The notes below the pieces were generated by a model that was not told the DNA's origin, searched no databases, and was given only the letters and a program-made list of their open reading frames with translations. Of a stretch of DNA of 26,477 nucleotides, positions 14,386 through 21,983 are shown piece by piece; the first letter of the stretch is position 1, and each line of letters opens with the position of its first letter. A program made the translations under genes and the position numbers. This DNA is from JBBDYH01 sp040901795 (GTDB lineage: Bacteria; Planctomycetota; Planctomycetia; Pirellulales; JALHPA01). The DNA lies in contig JBBDYH010000073.1 in the NCBI GenBank assembly GCA_040901795.1, positions 1 through 26,477 of the forward strand. The letters run 5' to 3'.

Positions 14386-16757
14386 GTTACAACGAGGCCG
14401 ACACACGAGCGAAACTCATCGATCCAGCCATCCACAAGTGTGGCTGGACCGAGGATCTCATTCGTCGTGAAGAGACGGCCGGAACAGTCGAAATCATCAA
14501 CGGCAAGGCCCGGCGGCGCTCGCGCGGCAAGATCGACTACGTGCTCCGAGTCAAGGTCAACGTCGATACGCAGCCCGTCGCGCTGGCGCTGATCGAAGCC
14601 AAGAAGGAAACTCTCCCAGTGGGCCACGGTCTCGATCAGGCCAAGGGCTACTCGGAGTGCAAGCGGCTCAACGTCCGCTTCGTGTTCTCGTCAAACGGCC
14701 ACCAGTTCGTCGAGTTCGATGGCTTTACCGGCTTGACCTCCGCGCCCCGGCCCGTCGCTGAGTTCCCCAGGCCCGCCGATCTTCGCGCCCGTTACGAACA
14801 AGGCATGGGCTTCACGCTCGATTCGCCCGCCGCTCGCCCACTGCTCCAGCCCTACCCCGGCGGCGAAGGCGCCCGCCGCTACTACCAGGATGCCGCCATC
14901 CGCGCCGTCATGGAAAAGGTGGCCCGCTGTCAGATCACGGGCCAGCCCAAACGGGCGCTGTTGTCCCTGGCCACGGGCGCGGGCAAGACCTTCATCGCCG
15001 TCAACTTGCTCAAGCGAATTTCGGACGCCGGGCAGCTCACGCGCGCCCTGTTCGTCTGCGACCGCGACGAGCTCCGCAACCAGGCACTCGGCGCATTCCA
15101 GAACGTCTTCGGCGCCGACGCCGCCGAGGTCTTCCGTAAGCCCGACGGCACGAACAACGCCAAGAACGCTCGCATCCACGTGGCCACCTACCAGACGCTC
15201 GGCGTGGAAAACGAACTCGGAGACGCCAACTTCCTGACCACGTTTTACCCGGAGGACTACTTCACGCACATCGTCATCGACGAGTGCCATCGCTCGGCCT
15301 GGGGCAAGTGGTCGCAGGTGCTCACCCGCAACAAGAACGCCGTCCAGATTGGCCTGACCGCCACGCCGCGGCAGCTCGTGTGCCAGGAAGAAACCGCCGA
15401 GGTCCGGCAGGACGCCCAGATCACGGCCAACAACATCGCCTACTTCGGCGAACCGGCCTATGAGTACGACATCGCCCAGGCCATCGAAGATGGCTACCTC
15501 GCCGCCTGCGAGATCCAGAAGGGGCGCGTCAATCTGGATGACACCGGCGTCACGATTGACCAGATTATGGAGCGCGACCCAGTCGATGCGATCACGGGCG
15601 CACAAGTCGTCCGCGAACAAGTCGAACAGTACTATGTAAAGACCGACTACGAGGATCGCCTCCTATTGCCCGACCGCGTGCTGGCCATGTGCCGCGACTT
15701 GTTCAATTATCTGCTGGAAACCGGGGGTCCTGAGCAGAAGACGATCATCTTTTGCGCCCGCGACCGTCATGCCGACGACGTGGCCGTCTGCATGAACAAC
15801 CTCTATGCCCAGTGGTGCGCCGCGGGCGGCAACCAGCGACTCGACTCCTACGCCTTCAAATGCACCGCTGCCAGCAGCGGCAACGACCAGCTTCCCGACC
15901 TCCGTGCCTCCTCACGCAGCCACTTCATCGCCACCACGGTCGATCTCTTGACCACCGGTGTCGACGTGCCCTGCGTGCGAAACATTGTCTTTTTCAAGTA
16001 CCTCAAGTCGCCGATCAGCTTCTACCAGATGGTTGGTCGGGGCACGCGCATCGACGCGCCGACCGGCAAGCTGATGTTCCGCGTTTACGATTACACCGAC
16101 GCCACGCGCCTTTTCGGCGAAGGCTTCATTACCAAGCCGCCCCGCACCGGCGGAGGCGGCGGCGAGCCACCGCCACCCCCTCCGCCCGAACCTACGATCA
16201 GCGTCGAAGGCTTCGACGTTCACATTACCGACGCCGGGCGCTTCATCGTTGCCGACGTGGATGGCCGGGCCATGCCTATTCCGCTCGACGAATACAAGTC
16301 CCGTCTGGCCGCGCGGTTGGTTCAGGAGGTTCACACGCTGGGCAACTTCCGCGTCCGCTGGATCGACCCGCCGTCGCGACAGGAGTTGATCGACGCGCTG
16401 GTGACCTCCGGCTACTCGCCGACGGTCGTCCGCATGGTGGACGACAAGCAGGACTTCGATCTGTACGACGTATTGGCCGAGCTCGGCTGGGGCATGAACC
16501 CCCGCACGCGCCGCGACCGCACGTTGGCCTTCACCTACAAGCACGAAGACTGGATCAACGCGCTGCCGCGGCAGGCCGCCGGCACAATCCGGGCCATCGC
16601 CAGCCAGTTCGATCGCGGCGGCACCGAGGGCCTGGAGAACCCACAAATCTTCCAGACGCCCGAGGTCAAGGCCGCCGGCGGGCTGTCGGCGCTCCAGGCG
16701 GCAGGCAAGCCCGCCGACCTGCTTCGCGAGACCAAGACAAGGATGTTTGCGGCATGA
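14382..16757 (+). CDS. hsdR: Type I restriction enzyme, R (HsdR) subunit
   Basis: This is the translocating motor and nuclease of a type I restriction-modification complex, 791 residues. An N-terminal endonuclease domain shows the PD-(D/E)xK-like set Asp52 (KIDYVLRV) and IEAKK (Glu72, Lys74). The SF2 motor follows: Walker A ATGAGKTF (about 197-204), Walker B-like IDECHRS (299-305), motif III LTATPR (325-330) and motif VI QMVGRGTRID (549-558). A Gly5/Pro7 linker (about 588-604) separates the motor from a C-terminal domain resembling the EcoEI-type R-subunit C-terminus that contacts HsdM/HsdS. The start ATG at 14382 overlaps the radC-like stop by 4 bp and the stop overlaps the next gene by 4 bp. 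All motifs are intact, so it looks functional. Confidence 0.94.
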   Translation: MSYNEADTRAKLIDPAIHKCGWTEDLIRREETAGTVEIINGKARRRSRGKIDYVLRVKVNVDTQPVALALIEAKKETLPVGHGLDQAKGYSECKRLNVRFVFSSNGHQFVEFDGFTGLTSAPRPVAEFPRPADLRARYEQGMGFTLDSPAARPLLQPYPGGEGARRYYQDAAIRAVMEKVARCQITGQPKRALLSLATGAGKTFIAVNLLKRISDAGQLTRALFVCDRDELRNQALGAFQNVFGADAAEVFRKPDGTNNAKNARIHVATYQTLGVENELGDANFLTTFYPEDYFTHIVIDECHRSAWGKWSQVLTRNKNAVQIGLTATPRQLVCQEETAEVRQDAQITANNIAYFGEPAYEYDIAQAIEDGYLAACEIQKGRVNLDDTGVTIDQIMERDPVDAITGAQVVREQVEQYYVKTDYEDRLLLPDRVLAMCRDLFNYLLETGGPEQKTIIFCARDRHADDVAVCMNNLYAQWCAAGGNQRLDSYAFKCTAASSGNDQLPDLRASSRSHFIATTVDLLTTGVDVPCVRNIVFFKYLKSPISFYQMVGRGTRIDAPTGKLMFRVYDYTDATRLFGEGFITKPPRTGGGGGEPPPPPPPEPTISVEGFDVHITDAGRFIVADVDGRAMPIPLDEYKSRLAARLVQEVHTLGNFRVRWIDPPSRQELIDALVTSGYSPTVVRMVDDKQDFDLYDVLAELGWGMNPRTRRDRTLAFTYKHEDWINALPRQAAGTIRAIASQFDRGGTEGLENPQIFQTPEVKAAGGLSALQAAGKPADLLRETKTRMFAA

Positions 16758-17317
16758 GCGGCTTTATTCCTCCACACGGCGGCTACCAGGACTTGCTCTC
16801 CTACCGCAAGGCCGAGATCGTCTACGATGCGACGGTCGCATTTTGCGCCAAGTGGCTCGACCGGCGCGACCGCACCGTCGACCAGATGGTTCAAGCCGCC
16901 CGCTCTGGCAAACAGAACATCGTCGAAGCCAGCATGGCCTCTGGAACTTCCAAGGAAACCGAAATCAAGCTCACCAATGTGGCGCGGGCCAGTCTGGAGG
17001 AATTGCTGACTGATTATGGCGACTTCCTGCGCACGAGAGGCCTGCGCCTGTGGGACAAAAGCAGCAAGGAAGCCTTGTTCGTACGCAAACTCGGGGCGTC
17101 CAAAGATGTGTCCTATGAGACCTATAGGACCTATCTCGAAACTCGCCCGCCCGAAGTCGTGGCCAACATCATTATTTGCCTGATTCATCAGACTAATTAC
17201 CTGCTGGACCAGCAGATTCGGCAATTGGAGCAGGCTTTTCTTCGCGAGGGCGGTCTGCGCGAGCGTATGACCCGCGCACGCCTTGAAGCGCGCACCAGAA
17301 AAAGGCCAAACCCATGA
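16754..17317 (+). CDS. Four-helix-bundle protein with suffix domain
   Basis: This is a 187-residue protein of the four-helix-bundle (23S intervening-sequence/bS23-like) family. The first ~110 residues show the diagnostic order: YQDLLSYRKAEIVYDATVAF, then MVQAARSGKQNIVEAS, then NVARASLEELLTDYGDFL. The remaining ~75 residues, including VVANIIICLIHQTNYLLDQQ, fit the suffix domain seen in longer members that often sit in restriction-modification or phage-type contexts. The C-terminus is basic. It overlaps hsdR and the following ORF by ATGA at both ends, so it is an integral cistron of the operon. Its molecular function is unknown; binding to nucleic acid or to the R-M complex is only a guess. Confidence 0.82.
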   Translation: MSGFIPPHGGYQDLLSYRKAEIVYDATVAFCAKWLDRRDRTVDQMVQAARSGKQNIVEASMASGTSKETEIKLTNVARASLEELLTDYGDFLRTRGLRLWDKSSKEALFVRKLGASKDVSYETYRTYLETRPPEVVANIIICLIHQTNYLLDQQIRQLEQAFLREGGLRERMTRARLEARTRKRPNP

Positions 17318-17670
17318 TTTTCCCACCGCGATCTCATCTGTCACCTACGTCCTCTACGTCCCATCACCGCAATGCAAAGGCCCGGGAAAACCCGCAAATC
17401 TTCCCAGGCGTGAGTTCCCGGAATTGGCGGGCCTTTCTGCCGGCAACCTCTTCCGAAAAACTTGCACCACTGGTGCAAGAAATTGCCTGGAGTCATAACT
17501 TTGTCATTCTGTGCAAGGAAAAGCGGCGGACGATCGTTGAATATGCCTTGCGCGACGCCAGCAAGCCGATCGGCGTGGCGACGTACCGCGTCGTCAAGAA
17601 GCTGCCCAAGGAATTGCGCGGAGAACTCCCCTCGCCCGAACAAATCTCTGCGTTGCTGGATAAAGCATGA
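17314..17670 (+). pseudogene. Deletion remnant of a DUF1016 (YhcG-like PDDEXK) nuclease gene
   Basis: The ORF is open (118 codons) and keeps the ATGA overlap with the upstream gene, but the protein looks like joined ends of a family normally about 340 residues long. IFPGVSSRN and EKLAPLVQEIAWSHNFVIL match the DUF1016 N-terminal domain. They run directly into CKEKRRTIVEYALRD, then SKPIGVATYRVVKKLPKEL, the extreme C-terminus of the PDDEXK domain. The nuclease core between them is missing (roughly 180-200 residues by family knowledge), and the first ~28 residues are low-complexity sequence unlike the family. It may be translated but should be inactive as a nuclease. The assignment rests on remembered family motifs. 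Confidence 0.7.
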
Positions 17671-17684
17671 AGGACGTTTGAGGC

Positions 17685-18926
17685 ATGAGCACACTGGATA
17701 TTATTCGTGGCGATCTACACAAGAGTCCTTTGCCACCCGGATGGAGACGGGTCGTTCTTGGTGAGGTCTGCAACCGAATCGATTATGGGTTTACCGCATC
17801 CGCGGACTCAGCACTCAGCTCACCTCGTTTCCTCCGAATTACTGACATTCAGAATGGTAAGGTTGATTGGGAGCGCGTGCCTGGTTGCTCAATCTCCCAA
17901 GCCGAAATGACCGCTTATACACTGGCAGACGGAGACATCGTCTTCGCGCGAACAGGTGCGACAACCGGAAAGAGCTACCTAATCGCCGCTCCGCCACCGG
18001 CAGTCTTTGCCTCTTACCTAATCAGAGTACGGCCCGACGACAAATTCGTTGATCCGACATTCTTGTACTGGTATTTCCAAAGCGACGAATACTGGTGGCG
18101 GATCTCCCAGGGCGCGAGAGGAGGAGCGCAAGACGGTTTTAACGCCACTATGCTGGCGGCACTCAAGATCCCTTTGCCGCCTTTGCCGGAACAAAAGCGA
18201 ATCACATCCACGCTACGTGAGCAGATGGCCGCAGTAGAGAGGTCGCGCGCGGCGGCAAAGATGCGGCTTGAAGTTGCCAAAGCACTGCCCGCGGCCTTCA
18301 TGCGCAAGTATCTCGAAGGGACTCATTGCCGGCGGTGGCCTAGCGTTTCGCTTGGCAACGTATGCTCCATAGACGCGCGTCAGGTTGATCCCAAATTGCC
18401 AGCGTACCGGGACCTGCCTCACGTTAATGGCGAGAATATTGAGGCAGGTACCGGCAAGCTTTATGGAGTCAAGAGCGCGGCACAAGACCGGATGACCAGC
18501 GGGAAGTACCTGTTCGAGCCTGGTGTTGTACTCTACTCGAAACTGCGACCCTATCTCCGCAAGGTAGCATTGGCCGATTTTCGCGGCCTTTGCAGCGCCG
18601 ACATGTACCCGCTCAGTTTCGACACATCGCGAGTCGACCCCCGCTTCGCGCTCTGGGTATTGCTGGGCCAGCCATTTACAGACTATGCGATCGGCGAATC
18701 CCAGCGCGCACGCATGCCGAAGCTGAATAGAGATCAGTTATTCGCATGGCCCTTTCCGTTACCGCCGATGGACCAGCAGCGCCACGTTGCGGACATCCTC
18801 GAACGTTCTATCAACGGTGTGCAAGCGCTGACCACGTCCCTACTTAGTGAGCTTGCGGCAATAAACGACCTCGGCATTGCGATCCTTCGCGATGCTTTCA
18901 GAACTGGGATCCGCGAATCTGATTGA
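17685..18926 (+). CDS. hsdS: Type I restriction-modification specificity (S) subunit
   Basis: This is a 413-residue DNA-recognition subunit with the classic two-fold layout. The first target-recognition domain (about 18-175) has PPGWRRVVLGEVC, FLRITDIQNGKVDW and DGDIVFARTGATTGKSYLI, and ends at IPLPPLPEQKRI. A helical conserved region follows (EQMAAVERSRAAAKMRLEVA). The second domain (about 220-365) has WPSVSLGNVCSID, the YLFEPGVVLYSKLRPYL block and FPLPPMDQQRHV, followed by the second helical region. The start is the ATG at 17685 with GAAGGA ten bases upstream. It follows the DUF1016 remnant by 14 bp. Its last 29 bases overlap the convergent minus-strand gene. Both halves look complete, giving an asymmetric bipartite target that cannot be predicted from sequence. 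Confidence 0.93.
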   Translation: MSTLDIIRGDLHKSPLPPGWRRVVLGEVCNRIDYGFTASADSALSSPRFLRITDIQNGKVDWERVPGCSISQAEMTAYTLADGDIVFARTGATTGKSYLIAAPPPAVFASYLIRVRPDDKFVDPTFLYWYFQSDEYWWRISQGARGGAQDGFNATMLAALKIPLPPLPEQKRITSTLREQMAAVERSRAAAKMRLEVAKALPAAFMRKYLEGTHCRRWPSVSLGNVCSIDARQVDPKLPAYRDLPHVNGENIEAGTGKLYGVKSAAQDRMTSGKYLFEPGVVLYSKLRPYLRKVALADFRGLCSADMYPLSFDTSRVDPRFALWVLLGQPFTDYAIGESQRARMPKLNRDQLFAWPFPLPPMDQQRHVADILERSINGVQALTTSLLSELAAINDLGIAILRDAFRTGIRESD

Positions 18927-19569
18927 GAATCTGCCGGCCAAGCTCTTCGGCTTGTTGGAATCCAACGGCTGGTGGAGCATGAACAGTTGCCGCGGCAACT
19001 TCTTCGGGCCGAAACCGCACAGTACCGATTTCGCTGCGTAAGTGCTCGATATGAACTTGCTCGGTTTGCTGCGACTCCAGATCGAGAATGATTTTCTGCT
19101 GCCATTCGCGGTCGCCTGCCCGACCGGCAGGCCATGTCGAGTAATCGGCTACCTGAAGCCCAGCGGCGTGCAAAACCGCCAGCACAAAACTTGAACAAGT
19201 CAGGCCAAACCGCGACGGCCCAATCAAGAATGCTCCGCTGGCCGGGTCAAAGGCCCCCTGTGGGTTGCTGAAGGCATAGGGAATTCCATTCCTTTCATTT
19301 TTACGCCACACCCTACGGCAGAACGCGGCAATGGTCCGTTGGCGTTCGGCAGGCACGTTCGGGGCAACCCACACACTCAAGTAAGCCGGTCGATCGGCAT
19401 CGTTGCGTAGAAGGCAATGCCAGGCCAAATGCAGAAAATGGTAACTCGCGTTTCGGTCGCGATGCATGACGCCGATGTGTCGCTGATCGGGATTTGGTTC
19501 ACCAACCGCTACAACGACCCAATGCCCCGCGCTCGCAGGTTCATTACCAAACGTGAATACACGGTCCAT
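18898..19569 (-). CDS. Putative permuted papain-like (NlpC/P60-superfamily) cysteine peptidase
   Basis: This is the last gene of the minus-strand operon; 223 residues from the ATG at 19569 (GGAG 11 bases upstream). An in-frame TTG at 19599 would overlap the stop of the gene before it. The candidate catalytic Cys125 lies in GLTCSSFVLAVLHAAGL, which resembles the nucleophile helix of NlpC/P60 enzymes. Candidate histidines (His31 in QRHIGVMHRD, His44) come before the cysteine, the order found in circularly permuted members such as LRAT- or YiiX-like proteins. GIPYAFSNPQG before the cysteine fits the same fold. There is no signal peptide, so a cytoplasmic substrate is likely. Fold and catalysis are inference from short motifs. 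Its 3' end overlaps the hsdS 3' end tail to tail by 29 bp. Confidence 0.6.
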   Translation of the reverse strand: MDRVFTFGNEPASAGHWVVVAVGEPNPDQRHIGVMHRDRNASYHFLHLAWHCLLRNDADRPAYLSVWVAPNVPAERQRTIAAFCRRVWRKNERNGIPYAFSNPQGAFDPASGAFLIGPSRFGLTCSSFVLAVLHAAGLQVADYSTWPAGRAGDREWQQKIILDLESQQTEQVHIEHLRSEIGTVRFRPEEVAAATVHAPPAVGFQQAEELGRQILNQIRGSQF

Positions 19570-19591
19570 TCCGCAAGCGACTCCACGAATG

Positions 19592-20329
19592 CTAATCAAG
19601 CCCTATGAGCAATCCATCTTTGAGCTCGCCGCGCGACTGCAACGTGTGTGCAACGCGCCGAAAGAACTCCGGGCGGGACGAAAACCGATCCTTTGCGGGC
19701 AGTGTCGCCGTCAAGATGCCAAGCAACAGGTCAACCGAATAGTTGTCGGCGTGTGTGTCGACCAGCACTTGATTCACACGATCAAACTCGCCGGCCAAAA
19801 GCATCTCGTCGATCTGATCGAAGATGATATCGAGCGCCGTGTCAGTCTGGCCAAGTTGGTCAAGTCGTTTGGCGTGGTCGAGGAACGAGCCAAATGTTGA
19901 TTCACCCTTGGCGCTTATCTCGGCGGCGACCGTCTTGCCGAACCAAACAATGACATCCCGTAGTTTTCCCTGGTATTCTGCGTCGCGAAGGATGGACGCC
20001 AAGCGACTAATCAATAAATCCTTCACCTGGCTGATATCGGATGGAGGTTCATTCGTGCATGCTTCAACTTCCCAAGCGCTTTCGTAATCCACAAAGCCCG
20101 CAAGTTCGTACCGCCACTCCCGAACCTCGGATTGACGGACGTTTTCCACAACGGCACGAGAAAGGTTTGCCGTGACAAATTCGCCGCCAATCATGTTGCG
20201 CATGGCGACAAAGAGCTCTTTCGGTGCGTTCGGACTGGGCAGCGGAACCGATTCCGATCGACGCACGCGTGGTGGCCGCCGCTGCCGACGGTTGGGTACA
20301 GCGTTTCCAGCTTGTAACAGGTCAGTCAT
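19592..20329 (-). CDS. Hypothetical protein, 245 aa, unrecognised, in MerR operon
   Basis: The ATG at 20329 lies inside the last codons of the preceding gene (8-bp overlap), which shows tight coupling. The first ~35 residues are basic and Pro-rich (RRQRRPPRVRRSE) and probably disordered. The middle contains ELFVAMRNMIGGEF and WRYELAGFVDYESAW. The C-terminal ~110 residues are helical and Leu/Asp-rich (ALDIIFDQIDEMLLAGEFD, SVDLLLGILTATLPAKD, RPEFFRRVAHTLQSRG), a helical-repeat-like scaffold. I recognise no domain, catalytic motif, signal peptide or membrane segment. It probably works with its neighbours, most likely as an adaptor or regulator, but that is inference from overlap only. Confidence 0.72.
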   Translation of the reverse strand: MTDLLQAGNAVPNRRQRRPPRVRRSESVPLPSPNAPKELFVAMRNMIGGEFVTANLSRAVVENVRQSEVREWRYELAGFVDYESAWEVEACTNEPPSDISQVKDLLISRLASILRDAEYQGKLRDVIVWFGKTVAAEISAKGESTFGSFLDHAKRLDQLGQTDTALDIIFDQIDEMLLAGEFDRVNQVLVDTHADNYSVDLLLGILTATLPAKDRFSSRPEFFRRVAHTLQSRGELKDGLLIGLD

Positions 20330-21002
20330 CGTTGGGCTCGCCCGAAACTGCCACCGGAAGGCTACATTTGTCGCTCATCAGCGACCGGGAAGTTGCCGCC
20401 TTCTTCAGAGCGCGATTGCATTGGGCAATCAAGACTTGGATATCGCCCTCGTCCAGGGCAATGCTCAATTCATGTTCGCCGTCGGCGCTATTGAAGTGAA
20501 GCCGCAAAGTGTACGAGACAACCGCGCCTTCGATCTTGTCGGCATTCTCATCAAACAGGGGTCGGATATCGGTAAGGATTTTCGTTCGTCGCAACAGATT
20601 TGCGTAATCGTAGGCGAGCTCAATTGCTCTTGCTGTCAGGCGCACGCTTTTCTCTTGAACCAGCAGCTTAATCGCCTCTTCAACATCTGCCCACGCAGTT
20701 GAATCGAGCCCAGAGTCGGCGCCCTGTCGTTCAATCGCATCGTGGATACCGGAAATAACGTCCTCTACAGGCCGCCCAGTTTGCCGTACCAATCCCTGAA
20801 ACGACAAGAGCTCGCGAACCAGCGGTTCGGCGTCCTCCGCAAGCAATTTTCTGACAATGCCAATCAGTTCCTGAGGATGGAGCGTTGGTTTGTCAAGCTG
20901 CTGTAGTCTTTCGCGAACCTCCTCAAGTCTGCCGCTCCCAAGCTCTGCGATCCGCTTGAAGTCGGCTAACTGATGTTTGCTTGCGCGAAGCTGTAAACTC
21001 AT
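20322..21002 (-). CDS. Hypothetical protein with helical N-terminus and COMM-domain-like C-terminus
   Basis: This is a 226-residue protein; the ATG at 21002 overlaps the stop of the small ORF upstream (ATGA), and the stop overlaps the next start by 8 bp. Residues 1-145 are predicted helical by eye (QELIGIVRKLLAEDAEPLV, ARAIELAYDYANLLRRTK). Residues 145-202 read as strand, Asp-Gly turn, strand, helix: VVSYTLRLHF, SADGEHELSIALDE, then DIQVLIAQCNRALKKA. That arrangement and the position of the hydrophobic residues resemble the COMM domain of eukaryotic COMMD proteins, which also follow an all-helical N-terminus and total about 200 residues. The similarity is structural impression, not a computed match. 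There is no signal peptide. Function is unknown. Confidence 0.75.
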   Translation of the reverse strand: MSLQLRASKHQLADFKRIAELGSGRLEEVRERLQQLDKPTLHPQELIGIVRKLLAEDAEPLVRELLSFQGLVRQTGRPVEDVISGIHDAIERQGADSGLDSTAWADVEEAIKLLVQEKSVRLTARAIELAYDYANLLRRTKILTDIRPLFDENADKIEGAVVSYTLRLHFNSADGEHELSIALDEGDIQVLIAQCNRALKKAATSRSLMSDKCSLPVAVSGEPNDD

Positions 21003-21163
21003 TTCTCCATACTCCGCTCGGATCGCAGCATGTTAATCCGGATCGCAAAGTCCACGGCCGTCAACCGCTCAGAGTGTTTGGTCGATTCTTCACCAATGAA
21101 AGCACGATCTTCATCCGCTGCTGGCGAGCATTCGCCGAATGGCCGCGAGGTTGCAGTCATCAT
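20999..21163 (-). CDS. Small overlapping ORF, 54 aa, between merR-like and COMM-like genes
   Basis: Starting at ATG 21163 (a second ATG follows directly at 21160), this frame overlaps the end of the MerR-like gene by 53 bp and the next start by 4 bp (ATGA). The peptide has a polar N-terminal half and a helical C-terminal half (KHSERLTAVDFAIRINMLRS). Without it there would be a 108-bp hole in an otherwise fully overlapping operon, and the exact ATGA junction with the following gene supports translation. It could be a small protein, a translational coupler, or a product read through by frameshifting from the MerR frame. It has no recognised family. Confidence 0.5.
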   Translation of the reverse strand: MMTATSRPFGECSPAADEDRAFIGEESTKHSERLTAVDFAIRINMLRSERSMEK

Positions 21164-21353
21164 TCTGCAGCTCTCGAATCCGTCGGCAGCGTTTCTCGCT
21201 CTCAGCCGCCGAGAACAACCGTGCCCGACCTCGTTTCTTGTACGGCAAAAGACCCATTCTGGCCCAATGATTTACCGTATCGTAGGTCTCCCCGCAACGC
21301 TCGGCAAGCACTGGGGCGGTTATCTCATTATTGGACTTCGAGGCTCTTGTCAT
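21111..21353 (-). CDS. MerR-type helix-turn-helix regulator, 80 aa
   Basis: This is the first gene of the minus-strand operon. It is little more than a MerR DNA-binding domain: APVLAERCGETYDTVNHWAR (helix-turn-helix, about 13-32) is followed by MGLLPYKKRGRARLFSAAE (wing) and RCRRIRELQNDDCNLAAIRRML (the usual RIxxLQxxGxxLxxIRxxL helix). There is no ligand-binding or long dimerisation region, so it is short for a classical MerR. It could act as an autorepressor, or resemble excisionase/helix-only members. The ATG at 21353 is the only sensible start. It is divergent from the DUF3037-hsdM pair across a 215-bp gap and may control one or both. Confidence 0.78.
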   Translation of the reverse strand: MTRASKSNNEITAPVLAERCGETYDTVNHWARMGLLPYKKRGRARLFSAAESEKRCRRIRELQNDDCNLAAIRRMLASSG

Positions 21354-21377
21354 CTTTTCGGCGACTTCGGACCGTAC

Positions 21378-21399
21378 AAGACTAGGCCCACCAAGTCTT
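21378..21399. promoter_or_regulatory. Candidate operator dyad upstream of the MerR-like gene
   Basis: AAGACT (21378-21383) and AGTCTT (21394-21399) form a 6-bp dyad with a 10-bp spacer, 25 bp upstream of the MerR-like start. A second AGTCTT-like sequence (GGACTTTT) lies at 21403-21410. MerR proteins bind such dyads, but the arms are short and no clear promoter boxes surround them. The rest of the 215-bp divergent gap holds only a 19-codon frame (21473-21532) that I do not call as a gene. Confidence 0.25.
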
Positions 21400-21568
21400 T
21401 TGGGACTTTTAAGAGCGATTACTCCTGATTAGAATTTGGGCCCCGTCGTTTCGTCAAGTGTACGAGGACGCAATGGACATTGATGTCGTCGGGTGGCATG
21501 GGTTCGCCACCACAGCGTCCGACGACGATTAACACCGCTTTTTCCTCAGGTCGCGTTGTCCGGCCAAA

Positions 21569-21958
21569 ATGCAAGCTCATAAAGGCTACTATAGCCTGAT
21601 CCAATTCTGTCCCGATCCAGGGCGTGCCGAAGTCGCCAATATCGGCGTGCTGGTGTTCTGTCCTGACTTCGATTATCTCGATGTGGCACTCAGCAAGAAC
21701 AATCGCCGCGTCATCGAAGTTTTCGGTGGCAAGTCGTTCGATGCATCGTGGCTGAATGACGCCAAGAAGTCCTTCTTGACAGGAATTCAAAGCGAGCGAG
21801 AGCGGTTTAAGTCGTTGGCCGACCTTGAACAGTTTGTGACTTCGCGCGGAAACGAGCTGATTCTCACCAAACCTCGTGCCATGCGAATCGAGGACGCCGC
21901 AAGCGCACTAGAGGCGCTGCATGCTGAATTGGTCGAACCACTTCGTGACGACCATTGA
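21569..21958 (+). CDS. DUF3037 family protein
   Basis: This is a 129-residue cytoplasmic protein beginning at the ATG at 21569. GYYSLIQFCPDPGRAEVANI leading into GVLVFCPDFDYLDVALS is the signature start of DUF3037. VIEVFGGKSFDASWL and DLEQFVTSRGNELILTKPR complete the family pattern. The family has no established biochemical function. The gene lies 25 bp before hsdM in the same direction and almost certainly shares its transcript, so a role connected with the modification subunit is suggested by position only. No Shine-Dalgarno site is obvious. Confidence 0.8.
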   Translation: MQAHKGYYSLIQFCPDPGRAEVANIGVLVFCPDFDYLDVALSKNNRRVIEVFGGKSFDASWLNDAKKSFLTGIQSERERFKSLADLEQFVTSRGNELILTKPRAMRIEDAASALEALHAELVEPLRDDH

Positions 21959-21983
21959 ACAACATCTAAACATTACGGTGACT

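Noticed and set aside
15912..16646. Minus-strand frame inside hsdR
   Set aside because: Shadow of the intact helicase and C-terminal domains.
21473..21532. 19-codon plus-strand frame (MDIDVVGWHGFATTASDDD) before the DUF3037 gene
   Set aside because: Protein-like to the eye but too short and without a ribosome-binding site; a leader peptide cannot be excluded.
21419..21790. Minus-strand 123-codon frame between MerR and DUF3037
   Set aside because: It overlaps the recognisable DUF3037 start in antisense and has no supporting motif.
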